Source: GWB2-37-7 sp942492835 (lineage in GTDB: Bacteria; Bacillota; Clostridia; Lutisporales; Lutisporaceae). Taken from it: a DNA stretch of 64,000 nt. The translations under genes were made by a program, and so were the position numbers. Every line of letters begins with the position of its first letter. Within the stretch, counting starts at the first letter, position 1. Below the pieces are notes generated by a model that was given only the letters and a program-made list of their open reading frames with translations, was not told the DNA's origin and searched no databases. Location of the stretch: NCBI GenBank assembly GCA_942492835.1, contig OW818645.1, positions 2,542,001-2,606,000 of the forward strand. Reading direction: 5' to 3'. Below, in pieces: positions 28,894 to 37,063 of this stretch.

Positions 28894-29565
28894 ATGAGTA
28901 ATATAAGCATAATGGAGATAATGGGACCTGTAATGATAGGTCCATCAAGCTCACATACTGCAGGAGCAGAGAAGCTTGGTAAGGCGGCAAGCAGCATAGG
29001 AGGAAGTAACTTTGATGAAGCTTTGTTCTACCTTCACGGCTCATTTGCAAAGACATATATGGGGCATGGAACAGATAAAGCTCTGGTAGCAGGTATCCTG
29101 GGTATGGAGCCTGATGATGGGCGACTTAAGGATTCTTTTGATATTGCAAAGAAAAAGGGCATAAGTGTTGATTTTATAGAGGCCGATCTTGGAGAGGTAC
29201 ATCCGAATACTGTTAAAATAGTTTTAAAAGATAAGGGACAGGTAATATTGACGATAATGGGCTCTTCAATTGGAGGCGGCAATATACTTATAACTGAAAT
29301 TGACGGTTGCAGCTTAGAGATAAGCGGAAAATACAACGTGGTAATAGTTAAGCATAAGGATGCTCGAGGAATGGTAAGCAAGATTACCGGAGCTTTAGCA
29401 CAGAGCAATGTAAATATTGCAACCCTAATGGTAAGTAGAGAGAGTAAAGGAGAGGTTGCAACCACTATAATAGAAACTGATAATAAAACACCAGAAAGTG
29501 CCGTGGAGGCGATTCTTAAGATGGAAAATATAATATCTGTAAAAAGAGTAGCCGCTATTGCTTAA
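28894..29565 (+). CDS. sdaAB: L-serine dehydratase beta subunit
   Basis: 223-aa beta chain of the iron-sulfur L-serine ammonia-lyase that converts serine to pyruvate and ammonia. N-terminal SDH-beta motif GPSSSHTAGAEKLG and HGSFAKTYMGHGTDKAL; a C-terminal ACT domain from about residue 148 (VKHKDARGMVSKITGAL). The ATG at 28894 follows GAGGTGAAGG; the upstream GTG at 28885 overlaps that site. It is paired with sdaAA 36 bp downstream. Confidence 0.95.
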   Translation: MSNISIMEIMGPVMIGPSSSHTAGAEKLGKAASSIGGSNFDEALFYLHGSFAKTYMGHGTDKALVAGILGMEPDDGRLKDSFDIAKKKGISVDFIEADLGEVHPNTVKIVLKDKGQVILTIMGSSIGGGNILITEIDGCSLEISGKYNVVIVKHKDARGMVSKITGALAQSNVNIATLMVSRESKGEVATTIIETDNKTPESAVEAILKMENIISVKRVAAIA

Positions 29566-29601
29566 TTACAACACTTTGTGATAGGAATATTGGAGGATAA
29601 T

Positions 29602-30477
29602 ATGTATAGCAAGGCATATGAAATTTTGAAGCAAGCAAAGGAAGAAAACTGCAAAATCAGTGATATAGTACTAAAGAATGAATGTAAGCTGGCAGAAGCT
29701 AGTGAGCAGACAGTAAGAGACAGAGTAAGAGCTGTGCTTAAGGTTATGCGTGAGGCTTCTGAATCAGCAATAAAGAAAGAGACTACATCTATAAGTGGTT
29801 TAATCGGTGGAAATGCTGTTAAAGCAGATAAATATAGAGCTGTCGGAAATACTGTATGTGGTGATACTGTGAACAGAGCAATAGCAAGAGCACTGTCAAG
29901 CTCAGAGGTAAACGCTTCTATGGGAAGGATAGCTGCTATGCCTACAGCAGGTGCCAATGGAATAGTACCCGCTGCGGTTATAACTGCCGGAGAAAAGCTT
30001 GGAGTTGATGAGGAAGCGATGATAGATGCATTGCTTACGGCATCCGGTGTAGGACAAATAATAAAAAAGAATGCTACACTAGCAGGAGCTGAGGGAGGTT
30101 GCCAGGCAGAGTGCGGAGCAGCTGCGGCAATGGCAGCGGCAGCAGTGGTTGAGATGTATGGAGGTACACCTGAAATGGCTTTTCACGCATCAGCTATTGC
30201 TTTGAAAAGTGTTTTAGGACTTGTGTGTGATCCTGTGGCAGGTCTTGTGGAGGTACCATGCTCTAAACGAAATGCATCAGGGGTGGTAAACGCAATGGCA
30301 AGTGCTGATATGGCATTAGCAGGTATAACAAGTGCTATACCCTTTGATGAAGTGGTAGAGGCTATGTTAAAAATAGGAAAGGTAATGCCTGTGTCGCTTA
30401 GAGAAACTGCTTTGGGAGGTTTGGCGGCTACACCAACAGGTCAAGCTATAAGATGCAGACTGGTTGACAAAAAATAA
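29602..30477 (+). CDS. sdaAA: L-serine dehydratase alpha subunit
   Basis: 291-aa alpha chain carrying the [4Fe-4S] active-site cluster. Conserved cysteines lie in GGCQAECGAAAAM, LVCDPVAG and VEVPCSKRN. TTGGAGGATAAT sets the start at ATG 29602; the in-frame GTG at 29578 has no ribosome site. With GlyA and the glycine-cleavage enzymes this gives a full glycine-serine-pyruvate route. Confidence 0.96.
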   Translation: MYSKAYEILKQAKEENCKISDIVLKNECKLAEASEQTVRDRVRAVLKVMREASESAIKKETTSISGLIGGNAVKADKYRAVGNTVCGDTVNRAIARALSSSEVNASMGRIAAMPTAGANGIVPAAVITAGEKLGVDEEAMIDALLTASGVGQIIKKNATLAGAEGGCQAECGAAAAMAAAAVVEMYGGTPEMAFHASAIALKSVLGLVCDPVAGLVEVPCSKRNASGVVNAMASADMALAGITSAIPFDEVVEAMLKIGKVMPVSLRETALGGLAATPTGQAIRCRLVDKK

Positions 30478-30552
30478 AGCTAAATCTAAAATAGAGCTTA
30501 TATGGAATAATTGGATATATATTTTTTGATATAGGGAAGAAGGGGTTTAAGT

Positions 30553-31407
30553 ATGTATATAAAGAAGCCTGAATGGCTCAGAATGAAAATTCAAGGCGGT
30601 CAAATTTCAAGTGAGGTTAATAGCATTTTAGAAGAACTCTCTCTAAACACTGTATGTAAAGAAGCAAACTGCCCAAATAGAATGGAATGCTTCAACAAAA
30701 GTACAGCAACCTTTATGATTCTTGGAAGTGTTTGCACTAGAAATTGTACCTTCTGTAATGTTACAAAGGGAAAACCGCAGGAAGTCGATATTGAAGAGCC
30801 TAGAAAGGTTGCAATTGCTATAGACAAGCTTAAGCTAAAACATGCAGTTATTACCTCCGTTACTCGTGACGATTTGGACGACGGGGGTGCAAACCAGTTT
30901 GTAGAAGTAGTAAGAGAGATTAGAGCGTTAAATAAGGGCATAACAGTAGAAATCCTTATACCTGATTTTGGTGGAGATTCTTCGTCCCTTGCTAAGGTTA
31001 TAGCTGTAAAGCCAGATATATTAAACCATAATGTAGAAACAGTACCTGTATTATATCCGACAGTAAGACCTAAGGCTATATATAAGCGTTCTCTAGAATT
31101 GCTCAACAGAGTAAAGGAAGCTAATTCATCTATTTTCACTAAGTCTGGTATTATGCTGGGACTGGGTGAAACAGAGGAGGGCGTTATCGACGTAATGAAG
31201 GATTTGAGAAGTGTCGGCTGTGATATTATGACAATAGGACAATACTTAGCACCTTCAATCAAGCATCATCCTGTAGTAGAGTATGTACATCCTGATATAT
31301 ATGCAAAATACAAGGATATAGGAATGGAGCTGGGATTTAAGTATGTAGCTTCGTCACCTTTGGTAAGAAGCTCATATCATGCTGGTGAGGTATTTGCGGA
31401 GAAATAA
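30553..31407 (+). CDS. lipA: Lipoyl synthase
   Basis: 284-aa radical SAM enzyme inserting two sulfurs into the octanoyl arm of lipoyl-domain proteins. Auxiliary cluster motif CKEANCPNRMEC (CxxxxCxxxxxC), radical SAM motif CTRNCTFCNV (CxxxCxxC), and C-terminal VRSSYHAGE with the conserved Arg-Ser-Ser. GcvH, encoded nearby, is its only visible client in the window. GAAGAAGGGG precedes the ATG. Confidence 0.97.
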   Translation: MYIKKPEWLRMKIQGGQISSEVNSILEELSLNTVCKEANCPNRMECFNKSTATFMILGSVCTRNCTFCNVTKGKPQEVDIEEPRKVAIAIDKLKLKHAVITSVTRDDLDDGGANQFVEVVREIRALNKGITVEILIPDFGGDSSSLAKVIAVKPDILNHNVETVPVLYPTVRPKAIYKRSLELLNRVKEANSSIFTKSGIMLGLGETEEGVIDVMKDLRSVGCDIMTIGQYLAPSIKHHPVVEYVHPDIYAKYKDIGMELGFKYVASSPLVRSSYHAGEVFAEK

Positions 31408-31453
31408 CAAAATGAGAGGTTTAAGAAATTAATTTCTTAAACCTCTCATTTTG
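31408..31453. terminator. Bidirectional terminator
   Basis: Perfect 23-bp inverted repeat (31408-31430 with 31431-31453) with A/T tracts at both outer edges, between lipA and the converging small membrane protein gene. Confidence 0.8.
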
Positions 31454-31459
31454 CTTAAA

Positions 31460-31906
31460 CTAATTATTATAGTCCAATACTGTCCATGTTTGATAATTAT
31501 CAACCATATCAGTACGGTCTGGTTCTTTATAATATCTTGCGGAATATAGTAAATCATTGCTAGCATCATTATTGAAATTAATTATAATATTTATCTCTGG
31601 TTTATACTCATTATCCTTGTATTTGCTAAGTATCCTATTCAGATTTTCTTCTTTCAATAATAAACTTTTTACCTCACTTACTATTGTTTCAACCTTCTCC
31701 TTAGCAATAATACCATTTGTGCTTATTATTAAACTAAATGAAAAATCTCTTTCAGAAACCCTTGTGTTTTGTATACTACTATCAATATTTCTACATTGTT
31801 TTATAAGTGTTTCATAGCTATATTGATCTCTAGCTGTGTAAATAGCTCCAACTAAGGCGATACATATCACTATTATAAATACTATTATTATACTCTTTCT
31901 CTTCAT
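31460..31906 (-). CDS. Membrane-anchored protein of unknown function
   Basis: 148 aa with an N-terminal basic start and one hydrophobic segment (residues about 5-24), consistent with a signal anchor. The rest is a soluble, probably extracytoplasmic domain with no motif I recognise. It lies 55 bp downstream of the C39-like protease gene in the same direction, so the two may be co-transcribed. Confidence 0.6.
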   Translation of the reverse strand: MKRKSIIIVFIIVICIALVGAIYTARDQYSYETLIKQCRNIDSSIQNTRVSERDFSFSLIISTNGIIAKEKVETIVSEVKSLLLKEENLNRILSKYKDNEYKPEINIIINFNNDASNDLLYSARYYKEPDRTDMVDNYQTWTVLDYNN

Positions 31907-31961
31907 CTTAAAACTCCCATAAATATTATAATATAATTATTGACTTTAATAGTGACATTTT

Positions 31962-33200
31962 TTAATAGAAATACAATAATGCACCATATAAACTATTATC
32001 CCAGAAGAATTCAAAATTCAGTGAGTACCTATTACCCCAGGATGAAACAGCTACATAACGATTGTCATAAGTATCTCTAGTGTATTTAGTAATAGTCATC
32101 CAATGCCAATCATATTCTGATAGATAAGGATTATAGTACATAAGCATTCCAACTGGTGAATTATTACTCAAACCAGCTTTCACATAATTTGAGGCATTGT
32201 CTAAAGTTGGAGACAAACTACTATAATATGCATAGAGAGGTACATCTCTGCTTTGAGCAAACTCTTCTACATCATCTCCCCATGCTGTATATGAAGGCAT
32301 TCCCCAAATTGGGTTTGGAGCTACATAAGCAATAACTTCATTCATGTGATTTGTAAAATCGGATTTAGTTATACTAGTTTTATTGTAAGCATATAAATCT
32401 GAAGCCCAGGATTTTTTTAATGCCATATATGCAGTTATATTAGCAGCTGCTGTTGAACCACATCCAGTATTCTGCTGCGATTCTAATGAAAACCATGATT
32501 GATTTCCTCCGTAATAACGTGTGGTTCCATCCATTATTTTGACAAAATATGTTTCGTCACTAAGGCTTACGCTTTCTGCTGTAACATATGCAACTACTGA
32601 ATTATCTTTATTTAATATAGTTTCATTATTAGCTTTATTTTTATCTTTTCTAATGTTGCTATATATTTTCTTAATGGTCACAAGCTTATCTTTCATCTTT
32701 TCTAGATTTAATTCTTCTCCAGTCAGCTTATAATATTTGTCTATAGTTTTTTCATTGTTATTTTTTATTAGGTAAGAAGCTGGAGGTAAGAAAACTATTT
32801 GTTTTCCATCGCTATTTAACTCAGCTAATTTTTGATATGTATCTCCTCGCTCTTCTATAGCATAGAAACTGTATCCATCAACAATAGCACCAACATTAAT
32901 ATGTCCTTGAACTATATTACTTTTATTTACAAGCGGTACTGCATAAGCTATTATATTATTATCCATATCATATAATGGTAGTTTATCATCAGAAGTCGTT
33001 ATAGGAGTATCAAATAATAATCCACCTAAGTAATTTTGCACATGGTAATCTGCAATTGTTTTAATTTGCTCGTTTGTAAATTGCTGGGTATCTGATAGTG
33101 ATGATGTATCCTTTTGATAAATAGAGGCATTAACATTACACACTGATATTGATAAAATAAGTGAGAGTACAATTAACAATGACAGTATTTTATTTTTCAT
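31962..33200 (-). CDS. Secreted C39-like (papain-fold) cysteine protease
   Basis: About 412 aa with an N-terminal signal peptide (KNKILSLLIVLSLILSISVC). A linker domain follows. The C-terminal part has a peptidase C39-like arrangement: the candidate nucleophile Cys in NTGCGSTAAANI, His in DWHWMTITKY, and a downstream Asn/Asp region SSWGNRYSLNF. AAGAGGAG lies eight bases before the ATG at 33200; the upstream GTG overlaps it. There is no ABC exporter domain, so it is not a bacteriocin processor of the usual type. Function is probably secreted proteolysis or autoprocessing. Confidence 0.7.
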   Translation of the reverse strand: MKNKILSLLIVLSLILSISVCNVNASIYQKDTSSLSDTQQFTNEQIKTIADYHVQNYLGGLLFDTPITTSDDKLPLYDMDNNIIAYAVPLVNKSNIVQGHINVGAIVDGYSFYAIEERGDTYQKLAELNSDGKQIVFLPPASYLIKNNNEKTIDKYYKLTGEELNLEKMKDKLVTIKKIYSNIRKDKNKANNETILNKDNSVVAYVTAESVSLSDETYFVKIMDGTTRYYGGNQSWFSLESQQNTGCGSTAAANITAYMALKKSWASDLYAYNKTSITKSDFTNHMNEVIAYVAPNPIWGMPSYTAWGDDVEEFAQSRDVPLYAYYSSLSPTLDNASNYVKAGLSNNSPVGMLMYYNPYLSEYDWHWMTITKYTRDTYDNRYVAVSSWGNRYSLNFEFFWDNSLYGALLYFY

Positions 33201-34112
33201 AATCCACACTCCTCTTTTTAATTTGATAGTTCTGTAAAGTTAAATGAAATTGGTAAAAACTTAGCTAGTTTTTAATATAACTTTACAGAGTGGTAGTATA
33301 ATATTGTCTGTTTGTTTAACTCATAGCTATAAGTTATATTAATTATACAATTATTTGCTATAATAGTAAAGGAATTACATGTATAATTATACAATTAACT
33401 AGTTGTTATTACTTATTGCGTATATATTTCCAAATATTAAATTCATATTTATATAGATTATTGCAATTTTAAAGCTAAAAGAATAGATCGAAATCCTGTA
33501 AAAGCAGTGGGGTCTGTGTAGGAGACAAAAGGGGGATATATTCTTTTATATTCCTATCACGTTCGTCCTTTTTATCGCACAAAATGCAAAAAAAAAGCCA
33601 CCTTCTGTTTTTTACAGGGAATTCAAAATAATAAATGACAGATTAATACCATGTTTTTAATAAGCATGGTATTAATCTGTCATTTTAACATAATATGCAA
33701 AAATTTATTATTTATTTGCTTTATTCTAATCCTGAGTAATTACATATAATAACATTTGGGAAGCTTTACAACTATTCGTGATTTTGCTAGAATAACAAAG
33801 TAAACACAATGTAACGAGATATTACATCATATTTGAAACGAGGGTAAAACAAATAGAAAAAATAAAAGAGTCAGATTTCTCCAACTCCCACCAAGCGTAA
33901 TAGGTTATCCATTGCAAAAATAACCTATTACATATAGTATATCACTTTTATTGAGATTTGTAAACTGATAAAAGAAAATTAATAAAAAATATGGGAAAAA
34001 GTGAGTATGATATTGCATGGCGTTACATACAATACTCAAAAAGCTTTTGAATATAATGGTTACAGAGTTGTGGAATAGATTAATTAACAATAACATAAGG
34101 GGGAAAATTAAC
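33201..34112. other. Long non-coding interval
   Basis: About 900 bp without a supported gene. It holds a 12-bp inverted repeat (33231-33242 with 33278-33289) before the protease gene, a richer-GC patch at about 33480-33620 with no clear coding frame, a perfect 21-bp hairpin (33633-33653 with 33665-33685), and a 12-bp hairpin (33897-33908 with 33920-33931). The patch could be an old gene remnant or an untranslated RNA. Confidence 0.5.
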
Positions 34113-34643
34113 ATGTTAAAGGGTCAAAAGGTCAATATAAGACCTATGGAAACAGATGATTTGGAATTATTATATAAGTGGAATACAGAACAGGAACATA
34201 TGGGAGATTACATGGGAGCCAATATGGCTTACAAGGATATATATATTGAAAACATCAAAAATAATTTCTCTGATTATTATACATTTTTTGCAATTATAGA
34301 GGATAAAGAAAATAAACCAATAGGAATAATAGAATATCACAGTCAAAAAAATAACCAAGGAGTAGGGGATATAGGTATTATGCTTGCAATACCTGAGACG
34401 AGAGGTAAGGGAATAGGCGAGGAAGCACTTGAACTTTTTGTAGACTATCTTTTCAAAACAAGGGTTTTGGCACGTATTCAATTTCAGACTAGAGTTGAAA
34501 ACATAGCAATGAGAAGCATAGGAGAAAAGGTAGGATTTACTGTAGAAGGTATATTGAGAAGCTATAGGTTTGATCAAGGCATGCATAGAGATTATTATAT
34601 GATTGCTATGACCAAAGAGGATTGGATTAATAGGGTAAAATAA
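34113..34643 (+). CDS. GNAT family N-acetyltransferase
   Basis: 176-aa acetyltransferase of the RimJ/SpeG-like class (Acetyltransf_3). The acetyl-CoA-binding signature is DIGIMLAIPETRGKGIGEEA, followed by NIAMRSIGEKVGFTVEG. AAGGGGGAA precedes the ATG at 34113; frame-open sequence upstream has no such site. Substrate unknown. The next gene, 67 bp on, is the selenocysteine glutaredoxin-like gene, possibly in the same transcript as no terminator is seen between them. Confidence 0.85.
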   Translation: MLKGQKVNIRPMETDDLELLYKWNTEQEHMGDYMGANMAYKDIYIENIKNNFSDYYTFFAIIEDKENKPIGIIEYHSQKNNQGVGDIGIMLAIPETRGKGIGEEALELFVDYLFKTRVLARIQFQTRVENIAMRSIGEKVGFTVEGILRSYRFDQGMHRDYYMIAMTKEDWINRVK

Positions 34644-34710
34644 AGGAATTATTTTGTTTCAAGACGAATAAATAACCTATGCAATAAGCGTGCTAATAGG
34701 AGGGATTATA

Positions 34711-34977
34711 TTGAAAAAGGTAATTATTTATGGAAGTCATATGTGACCAGGATGCGGGGAGTTGAAAGAGGTTCTTTCACAAAAAGGCATAGAATTTATA
34801 TATTTTGATATCAGTCTAGATTTTGGGGCATTGAAAAGATTTCTAAAGATTAGAGATACTAACGAAATATTTGATCCAGTAAAGGCAGGCGGAAGAGTAG
34901 GGGTACCTACTGTTTTGGTTGATGATAAAGTAATGCTTGGATTGGAAGAGGATCAAATAGAAGAACTACTTAAATAG
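34711..34977 (+). CDS. Glutaredoxin-like selenoprotein (UxxC)
   Basis: 88-aa thioredoxin-fold protein with an in-frame TGA at codon 12 (34744-34746) read as selenocysteine. The N-terminus is MKKVIIYGSHM, then U-P-G-C, placing Sec12 and Cys15 as a UxxC redox motif after the first beta strand. GGRVGVPTVLVDD supplies the cis-Pro loop of glutaredoxins. TAGGAGGG six bases before the TTG at 34711 fixes this start, and the frame stays open on both sides of the TGA. A SECIS-like hairpin begins 16 nt after the TGA. A gene starting after the TGA would lose the active site. Likely role: thiol redox chemistry; the partner is unknown. Confidence 0.88.
34744..34779 (+). promoter_or_regulatory. SECIS-like element in the glutaredoxin-like gene
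   Basis: TGA at 34744-34746, then a perfect 7-bp stem (TGAAAGA 34763-34769 with TCTTTCA 34773-34779) with a GGT loop. The loop lies 23 nt after the UGA, within the range of bacterial SECIS elements, and its G-rich apex resembles the GGU loop of E. coli fdhF. Confidence 0.75.
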
Positions 34978-35003
34978 AGCTGCAACTTGCAGCTCTATTT
35001 TTT
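34973..35003 (+). terminator. Terminator of the selenoprotein gene
   Basis: AATAGAGCTG pairs with CAGCTCTATT around a small loop, followed by TTTT. The stem includes the stop codon. Confidence 0.8.
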
Positions 35004-35050
35004 TGCAAAACTATCAAATTGTATATTAACTTTATCCTTCCAGATTATTC

Positions 35051-35665
35051 TTAAATAAGCCTTAGAACTGCAAGAATTAGTAATATAAAGCCTGGAAGCA
35101 GGGAGAATTTCTCACTAAAGCTACTTACTATACTAGTTCTTGCAACAATATTACCTGCTCCGATAAGTACAAAGTGAGCAATACCAAAAAGAAACGGAGT
35201 GGTAAAAGGGTTTACTCCTATAAGAGCTATAGTAAACGCTGCAATGGAGGCATCCATTGCAACCGCTAAACCTAGCATTGTGCCTTCCATTGGTTTTATA
35301 TCGCCTTCGTTGTCATAGTCTGCCAACAAAGGGTTTTGGAGTATTTTGACTAATTCATGAAAATTAATCTTTGGTTGGATATTTTCCTTTTGCTCCTTTC
35401 TATGCGCATTGCCTTCCTTTAAGGTATACAATGCAAGCAGCAGAAGGAGAATACCCCCAATATATTTAGCCATTTCAATAGGGATATAGAATTGTAAATA
35501 GTGTCCTACAATCATTGCAAGCATAGTGCATACAACAGACCAAGAGGATATAATCAATAAAGAAATAAACGGTATCTTGATTTTTCGCAATCCAAATGCA
35601 AATCCGCCCCAAAAGCCATCTAAGCTCACGGCAATTGCGATAAGAATCAAGCTGAAGAGCCCCAT
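35051..35665 (-). CDS. ytaF: Sporulation membrane protein YtaF (MntP-like)
   Basis: 204-aa membrane protein with about six helices. It opens MGLFSLILIAIAVSLDGFWGG; the helix-Asp motif SLDGF and its counterpart AVAMDASIAAF are typical of the MntP/YtaF family. GAGAGGTGG precedes the ATG at 35665, whereas the reading frame runs open 174 nt further upstream without a good site. In spore-formers ytaF is linked to sporulation; metal-ion efflux is suggested only by the MntP kinship. Confidence 0.8.
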   Translation of the reverse strand: MGLFSLILIAIAVSLDGFWGGFAFGLRKIKIPFISLLIISSWSVVCTMLAMIVGHYLQFYIPIEMAKYIGGILLLLLALYTLKEGNAHRKEQKENIQPKINFHELVKILQNPLLADYDNEGDIKPMEGTMLGLAVAMDASIAAFTIALIGVNPFTTPFLFGIAHFVLIGAGNIVARTSIVSSFSEKFSLLPGFILLILAVLRLI

Positions 35666-35929
35666 TGGTATCCACCTCTCATACTTAAAATTTTGCTTTA
35701 TACTACTGTATGAAAGGTGTGGCAACTTTGACACAATGCTTGTCATATGCAGATAATTTGGCGAAAGCCTTGCACTAAGTGCCAAACATGTAAAATACAA
35801 TCGAAGGGTTTTTGATTTAGACAAGGGGTTTTGACACATTTTTCCTTTTGTATTTGTTAATATAAGTATAAACTATCTAGAACCAATAGTGGTAGTTTAT
35901 ACCTTTTACAAAAAGAGGAGAAATGTATA

Positions 35930-36469
35930 ATGAGAAAGATAATCAACAGTATTTTCAACTTAATAGTAATTTTTATTATAGTAGTTTCATCGTTATATTT
36001 AATATCAGCAGCTCAAACTATCAGTAACCCTACCAACATACCCTCAATATTGGGCTTTACCCCTCTTACCGTAATATCAGGGAGCATGAGCCCGGGTATA
36101 GAAACTGGAGATATGGTTGTGATAAAAAAGAACATCGACAATATAAATCCGGGGGATATCATAACATATAGGCTGGATGATATACTGGTTACCCATAGGG
36201 TAAAGGAAATTTCAAAGGATGATGTAAAAGAGGTGTTTGTTACTCAAGGTGATGCAAATAGTGTATCAGATTATAAAACAGTAGATCGAAGTCAGATAGT
36301 GGGTAAATACTTATTTAGAATTCCTTTAGGTGGGTATATTAAGGCAAGCTTAAGAGGAATGGCAGGTATATTGATTTTATTCGGATTGATTCTTATAGCA
36401 CTCATGCTTGAATTGCTTAAGTTTACTAATAACAAGTTGAAGGAAGTTGAAAAATGTTTATTAGAATAG
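35930..36469 (+). CDS. Signal peptidase I, SipW (ER) type
   Basis: 179-aa membrane protease cleaving secretory signal peptides. Ser52 in VISGSMSPG and His89 in LVTHRV form the Ser/His dyad of the SipW/ER-type enzymes, instead of the Ser/Lys of ordinary bacterial signal peptidases. DMVVIKK and NPGDIITYRL are other conserved boxes. Hydrophobic segments at residues 8-27 and about 140-165 anchor it. AAGAGGAG precedes the ATG. No TasA/CalY-type substrate gene or camelysin is adjacent. Confidence 0.88.
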   Translation: MRKIINSIFNLIVIFIIVVSSLYLISAAQTISNPTNIPSILGFTPLTVISGSMSPGIETGDMVVIKKNIDNINPGDIITYRLDDILVTHRVKEISKDDVKEVFVTQGDANSVSDYKTVDRSQIVGKYLFRIPLGGYIKASLRGMAGILILFGLILIALMLELLKFTNNKLKEVEKCLLE

Positions 36470-36472
36470 ACA

Positions 36473-36496
36473 GCAGACAGATGTATAACTGTCTGC
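36473..36496. terminator. Hairpin after the signal peptidase gene
   Basis: GCAGACAG (36473-36480) with CTGTCTGC (36489-36496), 8-nt loop, between converging genes. No strong T-tract follows. Confidence 0.5.
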
Positions 36497-36501
36497 GCTA
36501 T

Positions 36502-36978
36502 TCATATAAATAATTGCATATCTGATTCTAGGGCTTCTGCTAGATAATCCTTTGCTTCTTTTACTTCAAGCTCAGGTATCATTTCCTCTTGCTTAAGCCC
36601 CATTATCTCCATAGATAACTTACAGCCGTAAAACTTAACACCCTTTTTTTGAGCACCCTTCAAAAATGCTGTTAAGGGAGGGGTATCATCATCCTCCATC
36701 ATTTCAATCAGCATTTTCTTACCAATACCTGCAAAATTCATTTTGGATAAGGGTAAATCCTCTGGCCCCTTGGGTGTCATCACACCAAACATTTTCTCAT
36801 ATAGTGACTTATCTTCTAAACTAAACTTTTTGGGATCTCTAACAAGACCTAGACCCCAAAAAGCAAAAAATATAGTGGTTTCTACATCTATAGTCCTTGC
36901 GGTATTTGCTAGTAATAGGGCAGCAAGTGCTTTATCATATTCTCCGCTAAATAAAAGAATGTTCATTTTCTTATTCAA
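36502..36978 (-). CDS. DsrE/DsrF-like family protein
   Basis: 158-aa protein of the DsrE/DsrF/TusD-like fold, associated with sulfur-relay proteins. Marks: NILLFSGEYDKALAALLLAN, ETTIFFAFWGL and the late GVKFYGCKLSMEIMGL, where the Cys sits in the usual place of the family. TAGGAGGA (reading AGTTCCTCCT on the plus strand) precedes the ATG. It is about 85 bp downstream of the cysteine-desulfurase-like gene, same direction, suggesting a shared sulfur- or selenium-handling role. Confidence 0.75.
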   Translation of the reverse strand: MNKKMNILLFSGEYDKALAALLLANTARTIDVETTIFFAFWGLGLVRDPKKFSLEDKSLYEKMFGVMTPKGPEDLPLSKMNFAGIGKKMLIEMMEDDDTPPLTAFLKGAQKKGVKFYGCKLSMEIMGLKQEEMIPELEVKEAKDYLAEALESDMQLFI

Positions 36979-37063
36979 GCTAGTTCCTCCTTTGTTTTTT
37001 TACATATATATTGTCTGCTATTTACAGTGTTTTTATTACATAAACCATACCGTAAATTCTATG

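Noticed and set aside
33480..33620. Possible transposase or gene remnant
   Set aside because: A minus-strand frame of about 40 codons exists, but it has no recognisable motif, start or ribosome site.
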